From assembly GCA_033085395.1 (NCBI GenBank), contig JANQBS010000082.1, positions 1 through 64,000 of the forward strand: a stretch of DNA of 64,000 bases, written 5' to 3'. The translations under genes were made by a program, and so were the position numbers. Below, one piece after another: positions 12,529 to 23,207 of this stretch (position 1 is the stretch's first letter; the number at the start of each line of letters is the position of its first letter). The DNA is from Xanthoparmelia taractica (lineage: Eukaryota; Ascomycota; Lecanoromycetes; Lecanorales; Parmeliaceae). The notes under the pieces are model-generated. The model was not told the origin of the DNA. It did no database searches and worked only from the letters and a program-made list of their open reading frames with translations.

Positions 12529-13504
12529 GGGGCTTTGGAAATACTGCGCTTGATAGGCCTTTCCCACCAACGAGGAATCTCTCGCTAAGAGACGGGTCTC
12601 CAAACCGAATCGCAGAAGTAAAGCCATCGATTAGTGCGGTGGGACACGACAAGAAGCCGCTGCACAGGGAATCGTGCTATGAAACATAGGGTGCATTGCA
12701 CATTCGACTGCCTGTAATTGGTGGCTTGGATCTCCAGATGTGGACTTCAGATGGTACTCTCGCCTGGATCGTTACGGCCTCCAATGGTAAACACTTCAAA
12801 GTTGGCATTATGACAGGGGACTGGCTTCAGGGAAAGTTGACGAAAGGTCCTAGCACAAAGACGAGGGACAAGTCGATTTCAGTGCCCACTGATGTTTGCC
12901 AGAATGGCAATCACATCCTTATGGCCAATCTAGGAAGTGTTTTTTCGCTGCGTGATCAACTAAAACCGAGCGAGGAACTGTTAGCCTTATACGAAAGCTG
13001 CTTCATGCAATTCGCTTGGACCTTATCATACTGAGGGTCATCTGTGTATACCCTGCGATCTGTTGGAGAGGCTATCATGCCAATCAATAAACCCCGAGGT
13101 AGATTGGAATATTGAGCTCTGGTGCTTTCTAAAGTCTCGGGAGGACTGTAATCCTGTATTGAATGACATATGGCTAGCTCGAAACCATCTCTTTACTTTT
13201 TTGATACTCGAATTTGGAACATTTGGTGTTCCACGTTGGATCTTGATTCTTTGAATTCCAGCAATAATACGTAGGATACAGGTTTAATTGCTTGCATAAA
13301 GTACTAGCTTGTTGTTTATTTCCGTGTGTTTCCGGGTACGCTAAATAAGCGGCAGCCAAGACGTCTCTATCAAAATTGTTTAATGAATTTGTCTCTGGCA
13401 GCAATGTGCGCTATACCTGACTCTAATCCGACAAAATCCAGGCGGGAGAGCATTAAACAGTCTGCAATTTGTCATAAACCCGTTAGTTTTTAGGTCCTAT
13501 TGAA
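12529..13504. other. Gene-free interval upstream of NAF1
   Basis: Nearly 1 kb with no convincing gene. The longest frame (12696-13034) begins with TTG, has no ATG at its head and no recognised domain. The right-hand part should contain the NAF1 promoter. Confidence 0.4.
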
Positions 13505-16261
13505 ATGGACAGATCTGCAGACTTCGAGATACCCTCGCCGAAGAGAATTCGACTGCAAGCTCCGGAACCTGAACCAGCCATTGACCCAGCTACACCGGTT
13601 GGAGATATCGATGATCTATATGGCAGGCCCTTGGTGCAACCTCACAGTCCTACCAGAAGCTCCCAGGTTATTGCGCCAGCACTCAGCTCATCTGCTTTTC
13701 CTATAGATCGGAAGCTGTTGCAGCTGCCTGGTCTGGGAATGCTCGATGGGGATCCCGCCTTTTCAAACCGGACTCCCCACCAGCAGTCGCAGGCCTCATC
13801 CTTTCCAGAGACTGAGCAAGGCTCGTCAACAATTGGTGCGAGGGATATGGAGCTGGAGAACGGGCAGAAGCCTCAAGTCAACGGTGAGCAGGATTCAATT
13901 GTGGACGACGAGCGCATTGTCAATATCCAGACCAGTGCACCTGAGCATACGTCCTCTATCTCTAACGAGCTCTTTGTGGACGGGGATGACATAGCAGTCA
14001 CGAAATCCGAAACCCGGGTATCGGAAGCAGAGGCGCCAGTTCGTCAGGACGTGACATGCTCACCATCAGAGCTGGCACAAACTACGCTTGACTGGCATTC
14101 TTCAGGAACTGTTAATGACACCGAAATTTGGTTGGGAGGCTATTCTATCGAGAAGGCACCGTCAACAGCCTCGGACTCCAGGACTGCCAGAGCAGGAACG
14201 AACGCAGAGGTCTGGCAAGATAAGGATGTTGACCGACTTGGTGACTGGCATTCTTCGGGGACTTTCATTGATAACCGAATGTGGTTGGGAGGCTATTCTA
14301 TCGAGAAGGCACAGTCAAGGCCTCTGGAATCAAATACTGCCAGAGCAGGAACCAACGCAGAAGTCTTGCAAGATATGGATGTTGACCAAGTTGTTGATAT
14401 CTTCGAAAAACACTTGTTTTCGGGAGCAGGGCTTGTCGCTGGACGGAGTGAGAAGACAGTCTCTGAAAAGCCAGCCCTCGAAGATTTGGCGGAGGCCAAC
14501 AAGGACACTGAAGAAGCAGAGTTCGAGTTAGATTCTTCTCCGCTTGGATCTGATACATCCTCGGAGGACTCTACGGACACTTCGTCATCGGATGACAGCG
14601 ACGCTGATGACTATGAGATGCTGAGTCCGGCAGAGCAAGCTCGAAGGCTAATGGCAGAAGACGGTGGATCAGACGGTGAAGGCAAAGGACGTAAAGTCAT
14701 TGCAGAAGTACCACGGACGCTGAACGAGAAGCCGGATGAATTTGTGCCGAAGCCGAGTGTCGCAGTCACGGAGGACATGAAGATCGAGGAGCTTGGTCTC
14801 GTTGATAATATTGTTGAGAATCTGGCTCTGGTCAAAGCGAACACTTCTGGAGAGTATCAGGTCTTAGAATCTGGCTCCTTACTTTGTCTCCCGGATAGAT
14901 CTGTGATCGGAGTCGTTTCAGAGACTCTGGGCCGAGTCCAGCAACCATACTACTCCGTGCGCTTTACCAATGCGACAGCAATTGCCGAGGCAGGGATTGA
15001 GAAGGGGACAAAAATACTTTATGTTACACAGCATTCTACGACAGTCTTTACACAAACATTGAAAGCTATCAAGGGCTCGGACGCCTCGAACTTGCATGAT
15101 GAAGAGGTCGGCGACGATGAGCTTGAGTTTTCAGACGACGAAGCAGAAGCCGAGCACAAGCGGCAAATTAAACAACAGCGAATGGTAAAACATCGTGCTC
15201 GAGACGGTCAGCCAGACGGATACTCTCGTGGACCACAGCAGCGACCTGGCGGGCCTGGTCCTCGTCTCAATGGGGGCTCACGTCCGATTCAAGAACGTCC
15301 CCCGAACTCTGCAGAGGCTGTTTTAAATTATGACGACACCGATGGCATGAATGTTCACAATAACGAGGAAGAAGAAGGCCCATACACGCCTCTGGCAAGA
15401 CCTTCTAACCTTCATGAAATACTCTCCGGCAAAGCAACGCCAATAAGTAGTCATGGGCCGCGTGGGAACAGCAATAGAGGTCGCGGCGATAGCAGAGGCG
15501 GCAACAGAGGCAGAGGAGACAATCGAGGCGGAGGTTGTAACCGTGGGATGCGAGGCTCAGAACGAGGAGGGAGACAGAACCGGAAAGATCACGGAAACCG
15601 TGGGGAAAAGGGTCAAACCTACGGGCATCCCATCCCTCCAACACCTCAGACAAATGGCTTTGGCACTCCCCAGACCAACGGTCTCCCACCACGTCCTAGC
15701 CCCGAGACCATGGGCTACCAACGGTCTACTCCTCAAGGGGGCAGCTTCCCTCACCCTCTGCCCCAGCAGCCGCCAACTCCTTCGCCGGCGTATCAAACCC
15801 AACAACAACAACCGCAGTTCCCTACCCACTCAGGCTACCCATCCCAATATCCCAACGCCTACAACCAATCCTATCCCCAACAACCTCCACACCAGCCCTA
15901 CCCTCCCTACGTCCCCCAACAGCACCACTCCCCGTACCACCAACAACCCCAGCAATCCTTTCCACAGCAGGGCTACCAGCCACAATTCGCATCTCAACCT
16001 GACGTGTCATTTGCCCCTCCTGGACCGCAGTACCCGGCCTCTCTCCCTCCAGGCGCGCATATCAATCCCAACTTTTTCAAACAGCAAGCGCAAGCTTCAC
16101 AGCCGCAGGGTTGGCAGCAGGGGTATAATCAGCAGCAGCAGCAGCAGCAACACCTCGCGTATCCGGCGAGTGGTAGCATTGGTCCGCCAGCAACAGTACC
16201 CAATGAGACGAGGTTACAGGAGCTGTTGAGAGGGTTGGGCAATGGAGGCGGTTCGTCCTAA
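13505..16261 (+). CDS. NAF1: H/ACA RNP assembly factor Naf1
   Basis: Nuclear chaperone that binds Cbf5 at transcribed H/ACA snoRNA genes before Gar1 replaces it. Single exon, 918 aa, which is long for the family. The N-terminal ~400 residues are acidic, Ser-rich and presumably disordered. They contain two tandem 51-residue units (196-246 and 247-297), each starting DWHSSGT and containing WLGGYSIEKA and TARAGTNAEV. The Gar1/Naf1 beta-barrel lies at ~415-555 (MKIEELGLVDNIVENL ... CLPDRSVIGVVSETLGRV ... KILYVTQHS). It is followed by an acidic patch, an RGG-rich stretch (~652-700) and a P/Q-rich tail with a short polyQ run (nt 16131-16150). The ATG at 13505 is the first in frame. Confidence 0.93.
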   Translation: MDRSADFEIPSPKRIRLQAPEPEPAIDPATPVGDIDDLYGRPLVQPHSPTRSSQVIAPALSSSAFPIDRKLLQLPGLGMLDGDPAFSNRTPHQQSQASSFPETEQGSSTIGARDMELENGQKPQVNGEQDSIVDDERIVNIQTSAPEHTSSISNELFVDGDDIAVTKSETRVSEAEAPVRQDVTCSPSELAQTTLDWHSSGTVNDTEIWLGGYSIEKAPSTASDSRTARAGTNAEVWQDKDVDRLGDWHSSGTFIDNRMWLGGYSIEKAQSRPLESNTARAGTNAEVLQDMDVDQVVDIFEKHLFSGAGLVAGRSEKTVSEKPALEDLAEANKDTEEAEFELDSSPLGSDTSSEDSTDTSSSDDSDADDYEMLSPAEQARRLMAEDGGSDGEGKGRKVIAEVPRTLNEKPDEFVPKPSVAVTEDMKIEELGLVDNIVENLALVKANTSGEYQVLESGSLLCLPDRSVIGVVSETLGRVQQPYYSVRFTNATAIAEAGIEKGTKILYVTQHSTTVFTQTLKAIKGSDASNLHDEEVGDDELEFSDDEAEAEHKRQIKQQRMVKHRARDGQPDGYSRGPQQRPGGPGPRLNGGSRPIQERPPNSAEAVLNYDDTDGMNVHNNEEEEGPYTPLARPSNLHEILSGKATPISSHGPRGNSNRGRGDSRGGNRGRGDNRGGGCNRGMRGSERGGRQNRKDHGNRGEKGQTYGHPIPPTPQTNGFGTPQTNGLPPRPSPETMGYQRSTPQGGSFPHPLPQQPPTPSPAYQTQQQQPQFPTHSGYPSQYPNAYNQSYPQQPPHQPYPPYVPQQHHSPYHQQPQQSFPQQGYQPQFASQPDVSFAPPGPQYPASLPPGAHINPNFFKQQAQASQPQGWQQGYNQQQQQQQHLAYPASGSIGPPATVPNETRLQELLRGLGNGGGSS
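14090..14395 (+). repeat. Tandem 153-bp in-frame duplication in NAF1
   Basis: Two head-to-tail copies of 153 bp (14090-14242 and 14243-14395), each encoding 51 residues. The cores TTGGGAGGCTATTCTATCGA and the flanks around ACTGCCAGAGCAGGAAC are identical, while the middle has diverged. The length is an exact multiple of three, so the frame is kept. Confidence 0.9.
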
Positions 16262-16924
16262 TTAGATAGATAGATGGTCAGTCACTACGTAGGTATCAAT
16301 CAGTACTTGGCTGCGTAAGAGTCGAGTACCGAGTACAAATGTACGCGAATGTACAAAAACTCGCATCGATCAGTTTTCGTAAGGAGACATTATCACGCGA
16401 ATGCACAAAGATTGAATCGGTTTTTTTAAGGATACATTATGATATTAATTAAAACTATATACCGTAAGTTTGATCGTACACGACATCAGGTGCATGCCCG
16501 AACCCGAACCCCGACAACAAGGGGGTTTGAAAGGAGCGCATGATGAAATAAGAATAATCCTCGACAAAAAAAACCCCGTGGTATCGTGCATGCAAGAGTC
16601 TTTCTTCCCTCTTTTTGGTGCCATGCTGTTGAAGTAAGAAAAAGAAATCCATCCCTCGAAAGTCCCGCCCAATCCACCGAAGAAATGAAATCGTACATAC
16701 AAAAGCTCCCCCTCTGGCTACCGTTAGGGAAGGGGAGGGGGGCCTCTTTCTCTTTCTCTATTCGTTCAAACAAATATGTAGAACTCTTGCAAGCTTTTCC
16801 TGCAAACGCCTCGCTTGCTATCCTGTGCATTTAAAAAGCACAATGCATGCATGATAAAGTCGACTCCATCCAGGCAGTCAAAAACAAACAGTCAAGGAAA
16901 AAAGGTCCAAATGATCCGGCCGGG
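16262..16924. other. Convergent 3' region NAF1 / Rpn4-like gene
   Basis: About 660 bp between two stop codons on opposite strands. It contains a GATA-repeat start, several short A/T runs and a C/T-rich stretch near 16,700. No gene was recognised; it should hold both 3' UTRs. Confidence 0.45.
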
Positions 16925-19162
16925 TCATCGTCCTCCGCGACCCGTCTCGATTCTCTGCCTCACAACATCCACACCTTCATTTCGCCCTCTTCGTGACTTG
17001 CCTGGGAAGTCCACATCGGGATGCACGACGCGCATGTGTCTTGTCAATGCGTCGTTCCTGCTGAATGTCTTTTCTTCCGTGCACAAATGGCATCGTACCT
17101 TTTGCTTGCGATTGTTATGGATCGTATCTTCGTGGCGCGTGAGGTCGTAGCTGCGGCTGAAGGCCGTGTTGCAAGGCTTGCCGGTCTGGGGATTGATCTT
17201 CTCGCACTTGTGTGGCCCGGGTGCGTTGTTGCGGGAGACATTGTTGGCCGCAGCTTGTGCATTGTGCGTGGCAGAGGTCGGCGTCGTTGGTGTAGATGCA
17301 TATTGCGAAGGAGCACGGTGGGCTTCGCGACGATGCTTTTGAAGTTTGGCAGCGGCATCGAAGCGCGCGTGACAATCGGGAGTGGTGCATGTGTAGGTGC
17401 CTGAAGAGGCGGTTGTATTGGCCGGGCGTGATACTGGCGCCTCTTGTGAGGATGGTGCGGAGCTGAGGTCGGCTTCTGGTACGATTTTGACTTTCTCGGG
17501 CGGACCAGTCTCGCTCTTGGTAGACTCCATTGAGGTCAAGGATGCTGGGAACTCTGGCACCTGGTCTGACCCACTGCGCAAGCTACTGCTCTGCCGACGG
17601 GACTCCGAAATGAATGGATACTGTTGTGGAATCGCAGGCACGGAAGGAGGCATGTTTGGAAAGCCTGGAGCGGAGGGATGAGGTGCAGAAGATGAGGAGC
17701 TATCGCGTCTGCTATCTGCCATTAAGGAGTAGCTTTGGTCGTTGTTGCTACTCTCGTCTGTGTTACCACGATGTAGTCCTCTGGTTGAATTCTGCGAGGG
17801 AAACCGGGGTTCTTGTTTTATTTGTGGGAAGAGGGGCGTCTTAGCATCGTCATCTGTGTTGTCATAGTCTAGAAGCGCCTCTTTTGGCGAAATGGTTTTT
17901 GGGGGGTTCATATACTCATGACTAGATGGTGGGTGGTGTTGGGCGTATGCGTGAGCATCTGCTTCAAGTTTCTGCTGCTGTCTCAATTGGGCGGCCGAGG
18001 TTAAGCGAGTGGCGCCAGCGGGACTGCTCGGATTTGAGTACCCCTCCACAGCAAATTGTGAGCTCTCACGAAATGGCGACCGCTGTCGAGAAACATTGAC
18101 CGCCGGTGAAGCTGACCTTGCCGTCAAGTGGCCAGTATTGGCGACCTGCAGCAGATCGGAGAAGGCGCTCCTGTGTGAAGACCCAATGTTCCCCTGTGAT
18201 TGTTGACGGGATTGGGACGATGGAGCGGACTGCGCCATTTCTGGATTGTACAATTCATCCTGATACACATCTGACATTGTCCTGTCGAGCTGCGGTGTGC
18301 TGCTGCGGATGTCCGATGAAGGGTCAATCCCGCCGCCAAATGTCCTCCGCGATGTATTTTGCGCCCCGTTCATATTTGATCCATGTTGCTGGTTCATTAT
18401 CTGACCCATCGCTGACTGAGTAGACATCATCGAGAGGGCATCGTTGGAAACTGGGTTGAAGTTCTGAAAGGCGGGATTGTAGAAGAGATCGCTGTTGGAA
18501 GCTTGCGCGAAAACCGACTTGGGATACTGGCCGATGCTAGAAGACGGGTGCTCCCAACTTTCTAGATGCGCCGAATTTATTGATTGCACGTCTGGGTCCA
18601 CTATGCGTGGGTATGATGTCGTCTGCGTGTATGGAGAATCTGGTCCGGCCGAGGCAGCGGATGAGTCTGACGAGATTCGCTTATGGGTTCGGTAAGTCAG
18701 GGAAGGGTTGTATTGGTGTTGTGGGGATGGTGCGAGGTATGCGTTGTCTGGATATGTATTGTTCCACGACTGCTGGGAGAAATCCTCGATCATGGGCGGA
18801 GGAGTGGTCGCTGAAGGCAGCCCGTTGCTCGCGGACTGCTGAAGGCGAAGTTGTGGGTATTGCGACGAGTCGTTCTGCATATATTGCGTGTCTGCGACGG
18901 TGAAGTTGTAGTGTTCGGAAGGTGTCGACTGTCTTGAGTCGATGTAGTAGCAGTCGTTGGATGAGAAGGAGTAATTCAGATCGAGTGCGAGCGGTGGTTG
19001 AGATGGAGAGGAGGCGAACTTGCTGAATAGAGAGGAGTTGTTGTTATTGATGTTGTTGATGTTAGAGTAAGAGGTGGATAGATATGGTGAAGGAGATGGA
19101 GATGGAGATTCGGAAGATGATTGTACGTCTTGACGTCTTTGAAGAGGATGAGCTAATGGCAT
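16925..19162 (-). CDS. C2H2 zinc-finger transcription factor, Rpn4-like
   Basis: Single exon, 745 aa from the first ATG (19162). The first ~580 residues are low-complexity, rich in Ser, Gln, Asn and Pro, typical of an activation region. The C-terminus carries a degenerate finger (CTTPDC...HRREAH, ~592-615) and two linked fingers: CEKINPQTGKPCNTAFSRSY...H (~652-680) and CHLCTEEKTFSRNDALTRH (~690-712). That last pair, with its wide first cysteine spacing, resembles the DNA-binding region of Rpn4, which activates proteasome genes. The Rpn4 assignment rests on remembered similarity of these fingers; another C2H2 stress regulator is possible. The gene has a 4-kb upstream gap with several upstream ATGs and T-rich tracts, compatible with complex control. 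Confidence 0.85.
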   Translation of the reverse strand: MPLAHPLQRRQDVQSSSESPSPSPSPYLSTSYSNINNINNNNSSLFSKFASSPSQPPLALDLNYSFSSNDCYYIDSRQSTPSEHYNFTVADTQYMQNDSSQYPQLRLQQSASNGLPSATTPPPMIEDFSQQSWNNTYPDNAYLAPSPQHQYNPSLTYRTHKRISSDSSAASAGPDSPYTQTTSYPRIVDPDVQSINSAHLESWEHPSSSIGQYPKSVFAQASNSDLFYNPAFQNFNPVSNDALSMMSTQSAMGQIMNQQHGSNMNGAQNTSRRTFGGGIDPSSDIRSSTPQLDRTMSDVYQDELYNPEMAQSAPSSQSRQQSQGNIGSSHRSAFSDLLQVANTGHLTARSASPAVNVSRQRSPFRESSQFAVEGYSNPSSPAGATRLTSAAQLRQQQKLEADAHAYAQHHPPSSHEYMNPPKTISPKEALLDYDNTDDDAKTPLFPQIKQEPRFPSQNSTRGLHRGNTDESSNNDQSYSLMADSRRDSSSSSAPHPSAPGFPNMPPSVPAIPQQYPFISESRRQSSSLRSGSDQVPEFPASLTSMESTKSETGPPEKVKIVPEADLSSAPSSQEAPVSRPANTTASSGTYTCTTPDCHARFDAAAKLQKHRREAHRAPSQYASTPTTPTSATHNAQAAANNVSRNNAPGPHKCEKINPQTGKPCNTAFSRSYDLTRHEDTIHNNRKQKVRCHLCTEEKTFSRNDALTRHMRVVHPDVDFPGKSRRGRNEGVDVVRQRIETGRGGR

Positions 19163-22100
19163 TATTCCCAATGGGCCGAGAAATTCGATGGGTCGGAATG
19201 TCGGAGTTTGGGTCCAAAGTAGCGAATCTCTCGTAATAGTGTTGTTGGTGAATGAAGAGGAGATTTGAGAGATTTCTAAGAAGGGTCTCTTTCTTCGAGT
19301 AATAATAATGAGTAAGTGTAGTAAGGTAGGTAAGTAATATATAGTTCAAGAAGACATAACGATAGATTTTATGTTAAAAGCATGGGTATTACTCATCAAG
19401 TTTCGTACAGGTGCAAAGAATTCGAAATGATTTGCTGAGTCGGAAAGATAAAAAATCAAAATTCTTTTTATTTTATTTTTCTGTGTCTTCTGTTTTCTTT
19501 TCCTTTGTGGGCTGGGTCAGGGTAAATACCTTATACTAGAGGGTTCGCATTCATTATTTTTTTTTTTTTTCTTCTTATTAATTCGTTATTCCCTCTCTCT
19601 GCTAGCCTAATCGTTTGACGTCATCCTGCCTGAACTTATGCTTCCTATTTCAACCCATTTCTCACTCGGCGGGGATAAGGCAGGCCCGACTGTTTTCTTT
19701 TGCCGGGATCCTAACTTTTTTGGGGCAAGATTGCGCAGCAATCCACGCAAGCGAGTCGCTATTTCGGCCCTCCCTTACCCAAACCAGAAACTGATCGACG
19801 GGCTGGACTTTCTATTTTCAGCATACCATTTTTCAGATCTACATTCTCTTCAAATCTGTAAGTTTTCTGGAGAAGAGGCGCAGTTGCTGATGTGGCTGAC
19901 AACATTGTTTTTTTCTTGATAATGGGACTCCCGACAATGCAAAGCAAGGTATACGCAAATCGCATGCTCTTGCTGCTCCGAGTCTGCAACACGGAGAGGC
20001 TCAAGGGCCGCGGTTGATGCTCACGCATAGAGTCCAGTCCATGCCCTTCAGCTGGCATGTTACAAGGGAACAGCAGCGAACCGTGGGCCGAGACGCGCAA
20101 TGCGTCCAGACACGAGATCTAGAAGGTCATGTGAGCCCGGGTCAGCGGGACATGGTGCAGCACCATCGCAGCAGTCATCACAGAATGCAACCTCTTGTTG
20201 GTCAAGGCTACAACAATAATAGGTACTTGCAGTTACGAGTACGAGAAGCAAGACTACCAAGTACATCGATTCGCAGCCCGTTGAGCTGTGGCTTGACTCA
20301 TCAAATTGAAGAAGAAGAACTCAAGACCCTTGGAACAATTTGCATAATTAGCCATTAACAGGGGCCAGTCCTCTGAACCAGTCAGGTATGATAGGAGTGA
20401 GTCATCAACCGCTGACATGATGCATGGTGGAAGAAGACACGCGGAGATACGGAAATGTGCAAAGAGGCTCAACCAACCTGCCCTATTGCTGCAGGTACGC
20501 CCCCACCTTATTTGGGTAGAAGTACCCTGAAGTCCGTGCCAACTTGGTCCGGGCACGACTGCAGGATTAATTGAGGTCTTGAAGGGTCTTGAGGAGCAAG
20601 ATAATGTGGGGGGATAATAGAAGTTTCTCGTCAGAACTTTACCGCGTTCTAGTTCCCTTCTATGCAGCAGTAGGTAAAATCGTTCGTTTGATAGCTGTAC
20701 TTTCGTATGTTAGAGTGTGGCTGAGTCGACCTCTTATCATCCCAAAAGGGTATGTGGATCCACGGACTGAACGGCTTTCGATCGTCCCGACAATAGCCGG
20801 CGCAAATCGCTCTCTGCCGAGGCTGCCCCTCATGCATGGAAAGCTGCAACTCTCTCAATCAAATATCCTGCTCTCGTGCACTCCGATGTTCGAGATGCTT
20901 CCTCCTGCACATCAGCCAATTCATCTCTCATGGCTGAGCCTACTTTCTCTATTCCTTTACGTCTCCTATGGGAGCAGCGACCATATTCTTGATCCTTTAG
21001 TGAATTCACACAGGTATTGTACGAGCTGATTCTCGCTTCGCCCTTCCTCGTTCAGTCCGACCAGCCGAGGGTGGTCAGTCTTTACTCGTTAACTTGACTG
21101 GTTGTACGGCGAATACCGACTTCGCAGATTAGAACTGTCGTAAGGAGACGGTAAAGCTGGCTGGCTTGAGGTCAGGGTTGCATCGGCCGACGGACCGATG
21201 CGCTTTGTAATCCAACATTACGCCGGATCGGAGTCAACGGCGTTTACAAAAACATCAACAGCTGCGACTACGGCCTTTCCAATGCATGACTTGAAGATGG
21301 CTAAGAGCATCAAGTGTCGTAGGAGGATTTGGCAAGGACGCATGAGTCGAATCGCTGGTCAGCTTTGCATTCTTCGGTTGAGTCCGAGTCCGTTGTCCGG
21401 CTCTCCAACAAGAATGAAATCCATGTGATTCATCATCATGACATATCACGGCATTATGCAGCATGCCAAATATCCTCCCATCCTCCCTACTACGATGCCT
21501 TCCCGGGGCAAAGACAATGGCAAGAAGCTGTGATTCCAGTCCAGGCATCCGCCAAGTTACTAGTAGTGAGCGAAGCCACGTCGCCTTCAAAACATGAGAG
21601 CTTTGAAAGCTTGCAAGTCGGAGTCATTTTCTGCACAGCACATGATGTTTTCCTTGATGATTACACACAATCGGGCATAATGGCCGAGAGCTGTTGTATT
21701 GGGGGCCCTAAAGCAAAGCGCATACTCGATATTTGTCCGATCTTGCCATGCATTTCGATTACTACTGTGATAGGTCTATGTCCTCGATCAACTTGCAGCA
21801 CATCTGCCTGTGTTTCGAGTAGGATATCCGACGCTGCGTGGGCCTCTTGGGCAGGCAGATCTCAAGTGCTTCTTCGCCGATTATGGATAACTCGGGGGCC
21901 CAATAACCTATATTCCACGCTGCAGACTGACTAGACATAACACGTTTCGACCAGTCGACTGTATTTTCATTGCGGTCTTCTTTAGCAGATGGACAAGTGT
22001 GCCTTCAGACGCCGCGTGAGACACAAGGAGTTTCGCCAGCATGGCAGGCAAGCACGACCTTGGCAAACACCAAGTTGTGCTCTTCAGACGTTGTCAAACG

Positions 22101-23207
22101 TTTCCCTGCGCGTGGTCTACCTCTAATCCTCTTCCCATCCCATCGAAATCATCCTGCACTCTCGAATGTTTTCCTAGCGATTTGATCACAACCATTTCGC
22201 ACATGAATACCTATCTTTCATGGGATGATGCCTTCGATTCCTATCGCCATGAGGACTATTACAAAGCATTCTCAGACAGATATTAATATTTTGCCGCACC
22301 GAGCCTCGCAATGATGTCCTTGTTCTAGGCGCAGCAAAAGTTACCATGATTACGAATCCAGGATTCGGAATCCTTGAAAGACCAGAACGCCCTCATGCAC
22401 GGTAGGCGAATTTGGTGAAGCAGGAGCCTAGGCTACCATGAAAAGATCTGGCCGGGTACACGATGAGTTGGCTGACTGAATTGCGGGTCTAACAGCGCAC
22501 CCTCATCGGTCTGCGCGACACACGGCGCCCAAGAATCTCAAGCCAAATGCATACTATAGCAAGACACAGAGCACAGGGAAGTATGGCTACTATCCACTAT
22601 GGGAGATTTCTAAAACGTCAAATAGGCTGTTCGCAGAATACAGTAGACCCTATAGGGGAGAAAGATATTGCAGTAGGCAGATGCTACCCTGAAGCACGAT
22701 TAGCGATTTTTGATATTACATCTTATAGCCACCAAAACGACCCAAAAGGCACTTTTTAGATGTTCAAAGGATTCCTTGAGGGACAGCAAGCAAGGTCATT
22801 TAAATCTGATGCAAAAATTATAGGATTTGCGGTGCGCTGTATTCTTTTTGACGAAAATATATCAATTTCGAAATCTGCTCAACGCAAACCAAATCGGAAT
22901 TTTTGGAGTTCTAGAGAACATAGCGACTCTAACATCACATTACGGGTTGGACCCTCAGAATAACATCTCCGAATGTTCCAATAGTACATGAAGATCTTCA
23001 CCAAAATAAAAGATGAATAAAGATCAGCACTTCAGACCATTGAACGCAAGATCCAAAAATCGATAATCCTACCTTCAGGGTTAGGGTTACCAAAAATAGT
23101 CCATTACGCCTTGAGTAGATCTAAGGTATACGCTTATTTCCACCAGACCCACATCGTACACTCCCCCTCCGTCCCTTCACAATGTCGGCCCTCCTCCGCC
23201 TCCTCAC
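19163..23207. other. 4-kb gene-poor interval between divergent genes
   Basis: The largest gap in the window, between the start of the Rpn4-like gene (minus) and the SDR gene (plus). The left part has pyrimidine-rich tracts on the plus strand, including a run of about 14 T at 19557-19570. The middle holds several unremarkable frames, the longest at 21329-21934 (201 codons), none with a domain I recognise. The right part (22,540-23,100) is A/T-richer and looks degenerate. No transposon ends or coding remnants could be named. Confidence 0.5.
23078..23089 (+). repeat. Short telomere-like repeat GGGTTAGGGTTA
   Basis: Two TTAGGG units in the gene-poor gap, about 120 bp before the SDR start. Too short to show a chromosome-fusion event. 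Confidence 0.5.

Noticed and set aside
12696..13034. 112-codon frame between the Mpv17-like gene and NAF1
   Set aside because: It begins with TTG rather than ATG, has no recognised domain and no splice partners.
20589..21029. 146-codon frame with hydrophobic stretches in the gap
   Set aside because: No family resemblance and no codon pattern like that of the surrounding genes; likely chance.
21329..21934. 201-codon frame in the 4-kb gap
   Set aside because: Composition is uneven, there is no domain or hydrophobic pattern, and neighbouring frames of similar quality exist; not enough to call a gene.
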